Origin: Marinobacter daqiaonensis
GTDB lineage: Bacteria > Pseudomonadota > Gammaproteobacteria > Pseudomonadales > Oleiphilaceae
Length of the DNA: 64,000 nucleotides
NCBI RefSeq assembly: GCF_900115285.1
Contig: NZ_FOYW01000001.1
Span: forward strand, 2,205,272 to 2,269,271
Direction: 5' to 3'
In this document: piece by piece, positions 1 through 9,632 of the stretch
How positions within the stretch are numbered: the stretch's first letter is position 1
Layout: each line of letters opens with the position of its first letter
Notes under the pieces: model-generated
Database searches by the model: none
What the model was told of the DNA's origin: nothing
What the model saw: only the letters and a program-made list of their open reading frames with translations
Program-made: the position numbers and the translations under genes

Positions 1-2
1 CC

Positions 3-53
3 GCTGCGCTGCTGGCCAAATGCGCGCAGGAAGGCCGTGGTTTTGACCAGTAA
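3..53 (+). CDS. C-terminal end of an upstream gene (partial)
   Basis: Only the last 16 codons and a TAA stop lie inside the window; the tail reads AALLAKCAQEGRGFDQ. The frame is open to the left edge. A hydrophobic-basic tail ending in EGRGF-type residues, placed 79 bp ahead of a thiolase and on the same strand, would fit the C-terminus of a FadB-like 3-hydroxyacyl-CoA dehydrogenase or enoyl-CoA hydratase. That identity is an inference from position and a short tail only. Confidence 0.5.
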   Translation, partial: AALLAKCAQEGRGFDQ

Positions 54-132
54 GGCCGGTGCATTGCGTCACCTGGTTTCCACGAATTGATCGCCGGGGC
101 CCTGCGGGGCTCCGGTTCACAGGAGAAAGATT

Positions 133-1311
133 ATGAATGATGTTGTCATCGTATCCACCGCCCGCACGCCCCTGGCCAAGTCCTGGCGCGGCGGCCTGAA
201 CATGACCCACGGCGCCACCCTCGCGGGCCACGCCATCCAGCATGCCGTTGAGCGCTCCAAGGTGGACCCCGCCGAGATCGAAGATGTGCTGATGGGCTGC
301 GCCCTGCCGGAAGGCTCCACCGGTAACGACGTGGCCCGCATGGGCGCCATCCGCGCCGGCCTGCCGGTGTCCGTGGCCGGCGCCACCATTAACCGGTTCT
401 GCTCCTCCGGCCTGCAGGCCATTGCCATGGCCGCCCACCACATCGCCGTGGACCGGGTGCCGGTGATGGTCGCCGGTGGCGTGGAGTCCATCTCCACCGT
501 CCAGGCCACCGTCAACCAGAACTACCTCGCCGAGCCCTGGCTGATGAAGAACAAGCCCGAGCTCTACTGGTCCATGCTGCAGACCGCGGAAACCGTGGCC
601 CAGCGTTACAAGATCAGGAAAGAGGACATGGACGAGTACGGCGTGCGCAGCCAGACCCTGGCGGCCAAGGCCCGTGAGGAAGGCAAGTTCGACGACGAGA
701 TCGTGCCCATCACCACCACCGCCGGCGTCGCCGACAAGGCCACCGGTCAGCTGATGAGCAAGGAAGTCACCGTGTCCCAGGACGAAGGCATCCGCCCGGA
801 CACCAACCTGGAAGGCGTCAGCAAGATCGGCTCCGCCATGGAAGGCGGCGTGGTCACCGCCGGTAACGCCAGCCAGTTCTCCGACGGTGCGTCCGCCTGT
901 GTCCTCATGGACGGCAAGCTGGCCGAACAGCGGGGCCTGCAGCCCCTGGGCATCTTCCGCGGCTTCGCCGTGGCCGGTTGCGAGCCGGACGAGATGGGCA
1001 TCGGCCCGGTCTACGCCGTGCCCAAGCTGCTCAAGCGCGCCGGCCTGAGCGTCGACGACATCGGCCTGTGGGAACTCAACGAAGCCTTCGCGGTACAGGT
1101 GCTGTACTGCCAGCGTGAGCTGGGCATTCCCATGGACCGCCTGAACGTCAACGGCGGCGCCATCGCCGTGGGTCACCCCTACGGCACCACAGGCTCGCGC
1201 CTGGTGGGCCACGCCCTGATCGAAGGCAAGCGACGCGGCGTAAAATACGTTGTTGTGACCATGTGTGTCGGCACCGGCATGGGTGCCGCCGGGCTGTTCG
1301 AAGTGGCCTGA
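133..1311 (+). CDS. Thiolase, acetyl-CoA C-acyltransferase family
   Basis: This 392-residue protein is a degradative-type thiolase that cleaves 3-ketoacyl-CoA to acetyl-CoA and a shortened acyl-CoA in the cytoplasm. The nucleophilic cysteine is visible in [10 protein letters not shown] (Cys90). The NEAFAVQ motif, the [11 protein letters not shown] histidine (His348) and the second catalytic cysteine in TMCVGTGMG (Cys378) follow in the expected order, and the length is normal for the family. The start is set by an AGGAG ribosome site about 9 bases ahead of the ATG. It heads a run of beta-oxidation genes on the same strand, so it probably acts with the two acyl-CoA dehydrogenases downstream. 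Substrate chain length cannot be told from sequence. Confidence 0.95.
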   Translation: MNDVVIVSTARTPLAKSWRGGLNMTHGATLAGHAIQHAVERSKVDPAEIEDVLMGCALPEGSTGNDVARMGAIRAGLPVSVAGATINRFCSSGLQAIAMAAHHIAVDRVPVMVAGGVESISTVQATVNQNYLAEPWLMKNKPELYWSMLQTAETVAQRYKIRKEDMDEYGVRSQTLAAKAREEGKFDDEIVPITTTAGVADKATGQLMSKEVTVSQDEGIRPDTNLEGVSKIGSAMEGGVVTAGNASQFSDGASACVLMDGKLAEQRGLQPLGIFRGFAVAGCEPDEMGIGPVYAVPKLLKRAGLSVDDIGLWELNEAFAVQVLYCQRELGIPMDRLNVNGGAIAVGHPYGTTGSRLVGHALIEGKRRGVKYVVVTMCVGTGMGAAGLFEVA

Positions 1312-1351
1312 TCGGGTTTCTTTTACGAATAATCCCGGTACACAACCAGAC

Positions 1352-1378
1352 CGGAGTTCCCGCCCCGGCGGGGCTCCG
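1352..1378 (+). other. GC-rich stem-loop between thiolase and acyl-CoA dehydrogenase
   Basis: An imperfect inverted repeat (CGGAG...CTCCG outer arms, CCCGCC/GGCGGG inner arms) lies in the 96-bp gap between the two genes. No T-run follows, so it looks more like an mRNA-processing or stability element than a full terminator. Confidence 0.4.
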
Positions 1379-1407
1379 TTGCGACAGACGACACGAGAGA
1401 GCGAACC

Positions 1408-2595
<1,188 letters not shown>

Positions 2596-2605
2596 GGAGC
2601 GGACC

Positions 2606-3754
2606 ATGAACTTCGAACTGACAGAAGAACAGAACATGCTGCAGGACTCGCTGCGCCGCTTCCTGGCCAACGAGTACACTTTCGAGAAACGCCGCAAGAT
2701 CGTCGAGTCCGGCAAGGGCACCGATGAGACCATCTGGAACGCCCTGGCGGAGATGGGTCTGCTGGCCTTCACCTTCCCCGAGGAGTACGACGGCCTGGGT
2801 GGTAACGGCATCGACACCATGATTGTCATGGAATCCTTCGGCCGCGCCCTGGTCACCGAGCCCTACCTGGCCACCGTGGTGCTGGCCGGCGGCCTGGTGC
2901 GGGATGCAGGTTCCGACGCCCAGAAACAGGATATCCTGCCGGCCATCGCCAGTGGCCAGAAGCTGATGGCCCTCGCCGCCTACGAACAGGGTGCCCGCTA
3001 CAATCCGGCCAATGTGCAGACCACCGCCAAGGCCGACGGCGATAGCTACACCCTGAACGGCAGGAAGACCGCCGTGATTCACGGTGGCCAGGCGCACCAG
3101 CTGGTGGTTTCCGCCCGCACCAGCGGCGACACCCGCAGTGAAGACGGCATCACCCTGTTCCTGGTGGATGCGGACGCCTCCGGCCTGACCATCAACGATT
3201 TCGCCTCCCACGACGGCTTCCGTACCGCCGATGTGGAGCTGAAGGACGTGAAAGTCAGCGCCGATGCCATCGTTGGCGAGCTCGACAAGGGCTTCCCGGC
3301 ACTGGAGAAGGCCATCGACCAGGGCATCGCCGCCCTCTGCGCCGAAGCCGTGGGCGCCATGGAAGCCATGACCGGGGCCACCCTGGAGTACACCCAGCAG
3401 CGCAAGCAGTTCGGGGTCTCCATCTCCCGCTTCCAGGTGCTGCAGCACGCCATGGCGGATATGTTCATCCAGACCCAGCAGGGTCGTTCCATGGCCATCC
3501 TGGCCGCCGCCTACGCGGACTCCGATGACCTTGACGCCCGCCGTGAGGCCATCTCACAGGCCAAGCTGCTGATCGGCCAGGGCGCTCGCCTGGTGGGCCA
3601 GTCCGGTGTCCAGCTCCACGGTGGCATGGGTGTCACCGACGAGATGTTCGCCGCTCACCTGTTCAAGCGCCTGACCCTGATCAACCTGCTGTTCGGCGAT
3701 GCCGATCATCACCTGGGCAAGGTCAGCGACGCCCTGCTGGACAAGATCGCGTAA
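2606..3754 (+). CDS. Acyl-CoA dehydrogenase (382 aa)
   Basis: Second acyl-CoA dehydrogenase of the operon. The chosen ATG follows AAGGAG at a good distance; a longer open frame reaching back into the previous gene is rejected because family homology begins at MNFELTEEQNMLQDSLRRF. The helical N-domain, the beta domain and the C-terminal QLHGGMGVTDE motif are visible. It lacks a clear copy of the EPGAGSD signature of its neighbour (the corresponding stretch reads AYEQGARYNPANV). It is therefore a divergent paralogue and could be the non-catalytic partner of a two-subunit enzyme. Confidence 0.92.
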   Translation: MNFELTEEQNMLQDSLRRFLANEYTFEKRRKIVESGKGTDETIWNALAEMGLLAFTFPEEYDGLGGNGIDTMIVMESFGRALVTEPYLATVVLAGGLVRDAGSDAQKQDILPAIASGQKLMALAAYEQGARYNPANVQTTAKADGDSYTLNGRKTAVIHGGQAHQLVVSARTSGDTRSEDGITLFLVDADASGLTINDFASHDGFRTADVELKDVKVSADAIVGELDKGFPALEKAIDQGIAALCAEAVGAMEAMTGATLEYTQQRKQFGVSISRFQVLQHAMADMFIQTQQGRSMAILAAAYADSDDLDARREAISQAKLLIGQGARLVGQSGVQLHGGMGVTDEMFAAHLFKRLTLINLLFGDADHHLGKVSDALLDKIA

Positions 3755-3818
3755 CACAGCTGCCAGTGCCCGGCTCACTCCGGCCGGGCACTCCAACAAC
3801 AACGACAGGATTCCCCAC

Positions 3819-4592
3819 ATGAGCCTGAAACAACTTCTCGACCTGACCGGAAAAGTCGCCGTCATCACCGGCGGTTCCCGGGGCCTGGGTCTGCAAATGG
3901 CCGAAGCCCTCGGCGAACTGGGTGCCAAGCTGGTCATCAGCGCCCGTAAGCAGCACGAACTGGACGACGCCCGGAAGCACCTGGAAGGTCAGGGCATCGA
4001 GGTAATGACCATCGCCGCCGACATGTCCAAGCGGGAAACCGTACCCGGCTTCGTTGACCAGATCATCGAACGCTTCGGCACCATCGACATCCTGGTGAAC
4101 AACGCCGGCGCCACCTGGGGTGCCCCGGCGGAAGACCATCCGGACGAAGCCTGGGACAAGGTGATGAACCTGAACGTGGACGCCACCTTCTTCCTCACCC
4201 GGGAAGTGGGCAAGCGCTGCATGATTCCCCGCAAGTCCGGCAAGGTGATCACCACCGCTTCCATTGCCGGCCTCTCCGGCAACCCGGAAGGCATGACCAC
4301 CATCGCCTACAACACCAGCAAGGGCGCCAACGTGAACTTCACCCGGGCCCTGGCCGCGGAGTGGGGCAAGTACAACATCAACGTGAACTCCATCTGCCCC
4401 GGCTTTTTCCCCTCCAAGATGGCCAACGGCCTGCTGGACACCATGGGCGAGAAGATGCTGGAGCGCATCCCCCTGAACCGCTTTGGCGGCGAGGAAGACA
4501 TGAAGGGCCTGATCGCCCTTCTGGCCACCGAAGCCGGCCGCCACATCACCGGGCAGAACATTGCCATCGACGGTGGTACCACAGTCTGTTGA
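3819..4592 (+). CDS. SDR-family oxidoreductase
   Basis: A 257-residue classical short-chain dehydrogenase/reductase. The cofactor motif TGGSRGLG is at residues 17-24, NNAGATWG gives the NAG motif, and YNTSKG supplies the YxxxK catalytic pair; the C-terminal GQNIAIDGGTT is typical. The ATG starting MSLKQLLDLTGKVAVITGG is preferred over an in-frame longer version that overlaps the previous stop. As the last gene of the beta-oxidation run it could act as a 3-hydroxyacyl-CoA or related dehydrogenase; the substrate is not visible. A terminator follows 44 bp after the stop. Confidence 0.92.
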   Translation: MSLKQLLDLTGKVAVITGGSRGLGLQMAEALGELGAKLVISARKQHELDDARKHLEGQGIEVMTIAADMSKRETVPGFVDQIIERFGTIDILVNNAGATWGAPAEDHPDEAWDKVMNLNVDATFFLTREVGKRCMIPRKSGKVITTASIAGLSGNPEGMTTIAYNTSKGANVNFTRALAAEWGKYNINVNSICPGFFPSKMANGLLDTMGEKMLERIPLNRFGGEEDMKGLIALLATEAGRHITGQNIAIDGGTTVC

Positions 4593-4635
4593 TGTAATCC
4601 CGACTCGGTTGCACTGACCCCAGTGACAGTCCATT

Positions 4636-4668
4636 GCCCGGACACCGTTTGGTGATCCGGGCTTTTTT
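4636..4668 (+). terminator. Rho-independent terminator of the beta-oxidation operon
   Basis: Stem GCCCGG / CCGGGC with an inner ACC/GGT pairing is followed directly by a run of six T. It sits between the SDR stop and the convergent end of intI and marks the left border of the integron. Confidence 0.85.
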
Positions 4669-4729
4669 GTACAGTGAGGCCAGGACTGCAAATACATTGG
4701 ATAAGTCTGTATATCCGGGACTGCCCGGT

Positions 4730-5716
4730 TCACGAGAGGTCCAGTGGACTACTGATACCTCGCTGGTGCGTGCCAACAACATGGGTATAGATTTGCGTGG
4801 TGCTGATATCGTTATGACCCAACAACTCCTGGATACTGCGAATGTCTGTTCCCCGCTTGAGCAAGTTGGTGGCAAAACTGTGGCGAAAGGTATGACAACT
4901 GGCCCTCTTGCGAATGCCCGATGCTTTTAACGCATCGCCGACGAAGCGACGGACCTGTTGTTCACCTATATGATGGCGCCGATACACGCCAGACCGGGGG
5001 TCAATGGACAGGCGCCGGGCCGGAAATACATACTGCCAGGCCGGGCTGCGGGCAGCAGCGGGGTATTTCTTCGCCAGCGCATTGGGCATGTAAACCTCGC
5101 CGAAACCATCTTCCAGATCCTGCCGGTGGAGCGCCAGTGCATATTCCACCTGGGTCTCCAAACTTTCACAAAGTGATGCCGGCAAAATCGTGCGCCGCCA
5201 CTTATTGCCTTTGCTCTCACGGACAAACACACACGGCTCTGAGAAATCCAGATCCTGAACGCGCAGTCTCACCGCTTCCATAACGCGCAAACCGGAACCG
5301 TACATGAGACTGGCCACGAGCTTATGCACGCCCCGCATATGTGACAACACCGCCATAGCCTCTTCATGACTGAAAACGGTGGGCAACTTGCGTCCCTGGG
5401 AAGTATGAGTGAACTGCAGGTTGCCCAGTTCCCTTCCCAGAAACTGGTGATACATGAACACCACGGCGTTCAGGGCTGTCTTCTGTGTGTTCACTGCCAC
5501 GTTGCGGTTGTTGGCGAGATGGCTCAGCCAGGCGTTGACCTCATCCGCACCCATGGACTCGGGGTGACGCTTGTTATGGAACAGAATAAACTCCCGTACC
5601 CAGTTGCAGTAGGTTTTCTCCGTGCGGTATGCGAGATGCCGGGTACGAATGAACGCGCGGAAGCGGTCCATGAATCGGGTAGGAACAGCAGGCAAAGGGA
5701 CTGGAATGTCATCCAT
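4730..5716 (-). CDS. intI: Integron integrase IntI
   Basis: A 328-residue site-specific tyrosine recombinase that recombines attI with attC. The catalytic set is visible: Arg144 in GSGLRVMEA, His275 and Arg278 in HTFRHSFAT, His301 in LLGHNDIST and Tyr310 in QIYTHV. The extra IntI-specific patch absent from XerC/D lies at about residues 212-250 ([15 protein letters not shown] and following). The gene is divergent from the cassettes. Its ATG is 21 bp downstream of a perfect LexA box that overlaps a sigma-70-like promoter, so expression should be SOS-induced. The reading frame is intact, so the integron is probably still active. Confidence 0.97.
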   Translation of the reverse strand: MDDIPVPLPAVPTRFMDRFRAFIRTRHLAYRTEKTYCNWVREFILFHNKRHPESMGADEVNAWLSHLANNRNVAVNTQKTALNAVVFMYHQFLGRELGNLQFTHTSQGRKLPTVFSHEEAMAVLSHMRGVHKLVASLMYGSGLRVMEAVRLRVQDLDFSEPCVFVRESKGNKWRRTILPASLCESLETQVEYALALHRQDLEDGFGEVYMPNALAKKYPAAARSPAWQYVFPARRLSIDPRSGVYRRHHIGEQQVRRFVGDALKASGIRKRASCHTFRHSFATNLLKRGTDIRSIQELLGHNDISTTQIYTHVVGTHQRGISSPLDLS

Positions 5717-5736
5717 GAGCGAGAATCCTATTTAAA

Positions 5737-5752
5737 CTGTACATCTGTACAG
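5737..5752 (-). promoter_or_regulatory. LexA box of intI
   Basis: CTGTACATCTGTACAG is a perfect CTGT-N8-ACAG SOS operator. It overlaps the -10 region of the intI promoter and ends 21 bp before the intI ATG. LexA repression of intI is established in several integrons; here it is read directly from the sequence. Confidence 0.9.
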
Positions 5753-5779
5753 TCTATGCAGAGAAGAAAATCATGACAA
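5751..5779 (-). promoter_or_regulatory. Promoter of intI
   Basis: On the minus strand TTGTCA (-35, five of six consensus bases) and TAGACT (-10, four of six) are separated by 17 bases. The -10 overlaps the LexA box, as expected for an SOS-repressed integrase promoter. Confidence 0.65.
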
Positions 5780-5781
5780 CT

Positions 5782-6037
5782 GGAAAAACGGTCGCCGTGA
5801 CCATGATCCAGGCAGCCTTCCAAATTTCCAAACTTTTCCTATATCTATCAGACCATTACGTACTTAGGCGAAACCAGGGGAAGTGATCTTTCTGATCATT
5901 TTTCTTTGACCAAAAAGTGACCGAAGTCCGGGAACTGATTGACTTACGAGGACATTTTGCATAGTTTCGAAAAATTATAAATTGAGATATGGGTCGCGGG
6001 AAAAACGGTCATGGCGACTTATATACAAATGTTATGT
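5782..6037 (+). other. attI region with crossover core
   Basis: The region between intI and the first cassette gene contains no gene. The core GTTATGT at 6031-6037 is the reverse complement of the inverse core ACATAAC that starts the attC of cassette 1, which identifies the attI x cassette junction at 6031/6032. A 12-base direct repeat GGAAAAACGGTC occurs at 5782-5793 and 5999-6010; the second copy lies 20 bp before the core and could be an integrase-binding direct repeat. A cassette promoter Pc is expected here or within intI. The best guess I see on the plus strand is TTGACT (5939) with TAGTTT (5962), which is weak. Confidence 0.75.
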
Positions 6038-6064
6038 GATCAAATCTACAGAGAAATATGCTAG

Positions 6065-7183
6065 ATGAAAGCACCAGATAGGTTTTGGAATTTCGATGCT
6101 CATCTTAAAAATCAGCTGTTTATTGGTAGAGCTAGAGAGTTAGATTTACTCAAGAGATCTATTTTTGAAAAAAAAGATAAGGTAGTTGCCATATCTGGCA
6201 ATAATGCAACCGGGAAAACATCCTTGTGGAATGCCTTTTTAAGGGTGCATAGTGGAAAATTAAATAATAAAACTGAAGTTGTCTCTATTCTTCGATCTGA
6301 CGAAGAGTTTCCACCTGTTGAAAATGATATTGAACTAGTAATAATCGAAGATCTGAGTCTGGATATAACACTATCGCTTGAAGGTAAGATAACTGATTTT
6401 ATAAATCGTTACCCTCGCAAACAATTTATTCTTGTGGGTGCATTCAAAAATTTCTTAGATAAATTTGAGCCCGCTGAACATATCCATCTTGAAGTATTGC
6501 CAAGCGATGAGTCTGTTCGGTTCTTATTGAACTTCCTCTCAAGAAAACTACCGGAAAAAGATCTAGTTAAAATATCAAGGATGACTCAAGGAAACCCTTA
6601 CTTATTAAAGTTGGTTGCCAACTACATTAATGAAAACAAGTATGATCTTAGCTCAATTCTTGAGCTAATCACTCAAAATATAAACTATCAAAGTTTTTTT
6701 GATGGTAGAGCCGTTTCCAACATTGAGCAAACGCCTGAGTTTATACAGGTTTCTAGTGATATTCGAGTTGTAAACCAGAGTATTCTGGAAAGAATGAAAT
6801 ATAACCCAGATGCCATGTACCATTTATCGCCGCGACAGTTTGAAGAAATGGTGGCAGAATTGATGGTGAAACGTGGCTATCAAGTAGACCTGACAAAAGC
6901 GACCAGGGATGGCGGAAAAGATCTGATAATTGCCAGTCACGTCGATATTGGCAATTTTATGTACTATGTTGAGTGTAAAAGATATGCTCCGACAAACCCG
7001 GTTGGAGTAAATCTTGTTCGAGAGTTAGTTGGCACTATTTCCGCCGATCGTGTTACTGCGGGAATAATGATTACGTCTTCATATTACTCACCAGATGCTG
7101 TTGAGTTCTCAGAGAAGTTTAGGCACCAACTAAGTTTGATCGATTTCATTAAGTTAAAAGAATGGATGGCGAATTGTCGGTAG
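6065..7183 (+). CDS. STAND-like NTPase fused to Mrr-type restriction endonuclease domain (cassette 1)
   Basis: A 372-residue two-domain protein. The N-terminal NTPase has Walker A GNNATGKT (residues 45-52) and a Walker B-like LVIIED (91-96). The TQGNPYLLKLVANYI stretch near 175-189 resembles the STAND/NB-ARC region after the nucleotide fold. The C-terminal domain from about residue 250 is Mrr-like: LSPRQFEEMVAELM opens it, with catalytic residues Asp286 in DGGKD and Glu303/Lys305 in ECKRY, a PD-(D/E)xK site. A nucleotide sensor joined to a nuclease suggests an Avs-like or restriction-type defence protein; the phage target is unknown. It is alone in its cassette and its base composition is much more AT-rich than the chromosome. 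As the first cassette it is nearest the expected Pc promoter. Confidence 0.8.
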   Translation: MKAPDRFWNFDAHLKNQLFIGRARELDLLKRSIFEKKDKVVAISGNNATGKTSLWNAFLRVHSGKLNNKTEVVSILRSDEEFPPVENDIELVIIEDLSLDITLSLEGKITDFINRYPRKQFILVGAFKNFLDKFEPAEHIHLEVLPSDESVRFLLNFLSRKLPEKDLVKISRMTQGNPYLLKLVANYINENKYDLSSILELITQNINYQSFFDGRAVSNIEQTPEFIQVSSDIRVVNQSILERMKYNPDAMYHLSPRQFEEMVAELMVKRGYQVDLTKATRDGGKDLIIASHVDIGNFMYYVECKRYAPTNPVGVNLVRELVGTISADRVTAGIMITSSYYSPDAVEFSEKFRHQLSLIDFIKLKEWMANCR

Positions 7184-7198
7184 CTCAAGATGCACATC

Positions 7199-7272
7199 AC
7201 ATAACCAAGCCATTAAATACGCTTTTCACCGACGCTGGCGCTCTGGTGCGCCGCAAAGCCAGAGCGTTATGA
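7199..7272 (+). other. attC site of cassette 1
   Basis: Inverse core ACATAAC and core GTTATGA bound an imperfect palindrome of 74 bp. ACATAAC matches the attI core GTTATGT that opens cassette 1. Confidence 0.9.
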
Positions 7273-7290
7273 TCTTAAGGAGGGACTCTT

Positions 7291-8976
7291 GTGTCGATCA
7301 AATTAGTTCATAGACAGATAGATAAATTTCTCGGCAACACGACTCCTGAAGTTCTCGCAATTCGAGGGAAATGGGGCGTAGGAAAAACGTTTACGTGGAA
7401 TCAATTTTTGGTTGACGCTGCACATCGCAATGCAGTTGGCTTGGAACGCTATTCCTATGTTTCTCTCTTCGGTATCAATTCCCTCGATAGCCTGAAATTT
7501 GCAATGTTTGAACAAGTTGTCGATATTGAGGCAATTGATCACAAGCCGAGCATTGAAACTTTTAGGAAAAGTACAGAAACCTTAGGAAAGTCCCTTGGAA
7601 GAAAGTCAATTAGGGTTATCCAAGGGCTGCCATATGTTAAAAACGTTTCTCTTGCTCTCGAAGCTGTTTCATTTCTCTCCTTGAAAAACACGATTATTTG
7701 CATTGATGATCTAGAGCGAAAGGGGGATGATCTAAAAATACGTGATGTTTTGGGTTTAGTTTCTTTGCTAAAAGAACAAAGAGACTGCAAGGTCGTTCTT
7801 ATACTCAACGAAGATTCCTTCGAAAAAAATGAGAGTGAACAGTTAGATCGATATCGCGAAAAGGTGATTGACTTTGATGTTCTGTTCTCTCCTACCTCAG
7901 ATGAATGTAGCGAGATAGCTCTTAATGAAGATTTTGAATATTTGGATATTTTAAAGAAAAATGTATTAAGTTTAGGTGTAAGCAACATAAGAATAATTAG
8001 GAAAATGCTGTACCTTTCCAGATCTGTAGCTCCTCTTCTCAAAGATTACGAGGCCGAAGTTACCCATCAAGCCATACATAGCCTCGTGCTGTTCGCGCTC
8101 TGCCACTTTCAAAGAGACGATAGTTCGATTCCGTCTATAGACTATGTCCGGCATATCGGATATTCACTCTGGGGCCTTGGAAAAGATGAAGAAAGTGACA
8201 AAGAGAAGAAGTGGAATTCTTTGTTACGTTCTTATGATTTTCAAAACTGTGATGAGTTTGATTTAGAGATAGCTGATGCAGTGGTTAGGGGGTTTTATGA
8301 TGAGTCTAAGCTTATTTCTGAAGCTGAGAGTCTCAATCAAAAAATAGTCGCAGACAAAGTAGAGGGCTCGTTCAAGCAAGCTTGGGAAAAATACCATAAT
8401 ACGTTTGATGATAATGAAGAAGAGCTAGTTAACGCTTTGTATGAGGGTTTCAAGAAAAGCTCAAAATACATAAGTCCCCTTAACCTAAATGGCACAGTAG
8501 GACTTCTTCGTGATTTGGGGCATGGTGATAAGGCTGATGAACTAATTGAACTTTATGTTGCAGAGAGGGAAGGGAATCCAAAATCTCTTAATCTTGAGAT
8601 GTACCCATTTTCAGACGATATTCAGGATAAAATAATAATTCAAAGATTTGACGAGATTGCAAGTAAAGCCGTTGATAATCGCTCTTTAGAAGACGTTGTC
8701 AGCAGCTTAGTTGGCGCGAACGGATGGAATCGATCTGATATTGAAGTTCTATCACGGGCATCTGTGGACGATTTCTACACACTTTTCAAAGGCACTAAAG
8801 GCCCGCAGCTAGGTCGTTATGTTGAGGTTTGTTTGCAATTTTTCCGCATCGGCAATATCGGTGATAAAGAAAGACAAGTTTCAGAGAACGCTCGAAACGC
8901 TTTAATAAAAATTGGAAAAGAGAGCACGCTGAACCGGAGGCGAGTTTCAAAGTTTGGGGTTAAAGTGGATGACTGA
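7291..8976 (+). CDS. KAP-type P-loop NTPase (cassette 2)
   Basis: A 561-residue protein whose N-terminal third carries Walker A GKWGVGKT (residues 26-33) and Walker B IICIDDLER (135-143). The DDLER version is characteristic of KAP-family NTPases. The remaining 400 residues are helical and not recognised; no transmembrane segment is seen, unlike many KAP proteins. The GTG start is chosen because AAGGAGGG lies 7-14 bases upstream. It is AT-rich and the sole gene of cassette 2, with matching core sites of its own, so it moves independently of cassette 1 and should work alone. KAP NTPases recur in phage-defence loci, which makes a defence role likely, but this is inference. Confidence 0.75.
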   Translation: MSIKLVHRQIDKFLGNTTPEVLAIRGKWGVGKTFTWNQFLVDAAHRNAVGLERYSYVSLFGINSLDSLKFAMFEQVVDIEAIDHKPSIETFRKSTETLGKSLGRKSIRVIQGLPYVKNVSLALEAVSFLSLKNTIICIDDLERKGDDLKIRDVLGLVSLLKEQRDCKVVLILNEDSFEKNESEQLDRYREKVIDFDVLFSPTSDECSEIALNEDFEYLDILKKNVLSLGVSNIRIIRKMLYLSRSVAPLLKDYEAEVTHQAIHSLVLFALCHFQRDDSSIPSIDYVRHIGYSLWGLGKDEESDKEKKWNSLLRSYDFQNCDEFDLEIADAVVRGFYDESKLISEAESLNQKIVADKVEGSFKQAWEKYHNTFDDNEEELVNALYEGFKKSSKYISPLNLNGTVGLLRDLGHGDKADELIELYVAEREGNPKSLNLEMYPFSDDIQDKIIIQRFDEIASKAVDNRSLEDVVSSLVGANGWNRSDIEVLSRASVDDFYTLFKGTKGPQLGRYVEVCLQFFRIGNIGDKERQVSENARNALIKIGKESTLNRRRVSKFGVKVDD

Positions 8977-9060
8977 TCATAACCAATGCAGGCACAGCGA
9001 CGCCCATTACATTGCGCCTTTGGCTCCATTCCATGGGCGCGCGTGCTGCAAGCGTTACAT
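8977..9060 (+). other. attC site of cassette 2
   Basis: TCATAAC ... GTTACAT, 84 bp. The inverse core is the exact reverse complement of GTTATGA, which opens cassette 2. Its body resembles attC 7 and attC 13. Confidence 0.92.
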
Positions 9061-9075
9061 GGTGAATCCAGGCTT

Positions 9076-9540
9076 ATGACTGCGGTGAAACTGAGGGATC
9101 TTCAACACCAAGATAAAGCGGCTGTAGTAGCCATGCTTCGTGATCCTAAGGTAATGAGGTTTCTTGGGCCCCGCCGCGCTCTGGCTGAAAATGAGGCGGG
9201 TTCATGGTTCGAAAGAGCGCTCGCTCATCCGGCCCGGTTCGCTGTCGCAGAGGCAGATACTGATGAATTCATAGGGTTCTGCGGGGTTAAACAAATAGAT
9301 GGCGTTCTAGATTTTGGATACTTCATCAGGTCAGAGTTTTGGGGTAGCGGCATAGCTGTCCGGGCGTGTGAGTTGGCAGTTGAAAAGCTGGCCTCGGATA
9401 TTGATTTAGAGACCGTCCAGGTTTTCATTGCGGATGAAAATGCTGCCAGCAAAAGGGTAGCTGAAAAATTGGGTTGGCAGGCCACACATAGCGGATCTAA
9501 GGATGGAGAGCATGGCCGATACTATCGAATCACCATGTAA
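9076..9540 (+). CDS. GNAT-family N-acetyltransferase (cassette 3)
   Basis: A 154-residue single-domain acetyltransferase of the RimJ/RimL-like type. The start is taken at MTAVKLRDLQHQDKAAVV. The motif-A region around FWGSGIAVRACELAV forms the acetyl-CoA pyrophosphate loop, and VQVFIADENAASKRVAEKLGW is the typical C-terminal part (NxxSxRVxEKLGF-like). The substrate is unknown; protein N-termini, antibiotics and small metabolites are all possible. The stop codon lies inside the inverse core of its attC. A longer open frame to 8986 runs through the previous attC and is not used. Confidence 0.85.
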   Translation: MTAVKLRDLQHQDKAAVVAMLRDPKVMRFLGPRRALAENEAGSWFERALAHPARFAVAEADTDEFIGFCGVKQIDGVLDFGYFIRSEFWGSGIAVRACELAVEKLASDIDLETVQVFIADENAASKRVAEKLGWQATHSGSKDGEHGRYYRITM

Positions 9541-9624
9541 CAAGGCGGTCAACCGGACGCCAAAAGCGTACCGCTTTTGGTTCCCTCCGCTGCGCTCCGG
9601 CGCCGGTTACCATCAGCGTTAGGT
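9536..9624 (+). other. attC site of cassette 3
   Basis: ATGTAAC ... GTTAGGT, 89 bp. The inverse core matches GTTACAT, which opens cassette 3. Confidence 0.92.
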
Positions 9625-9632
9625 GTCAGGGT

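Noticed and set aside
3723..4733. Minus-strand open frame of 336 codons
   Set aside because: It is antisense to the SDR gene, has no motif, and ends in the terminator region.
5939..5967. Cassette promoter Pc
   Set aside because: TTGACT with TAGTTT at 17 bases is only a weak match on the -10; I mention it under attI but do not call a promoter.
6065..8976. A two-gene defence operon made of cassettes 1 and 2
   Set aside because: Each gene has its own matched core pair and attC, so they are separate cassettes; cooperation is possible but not implied.
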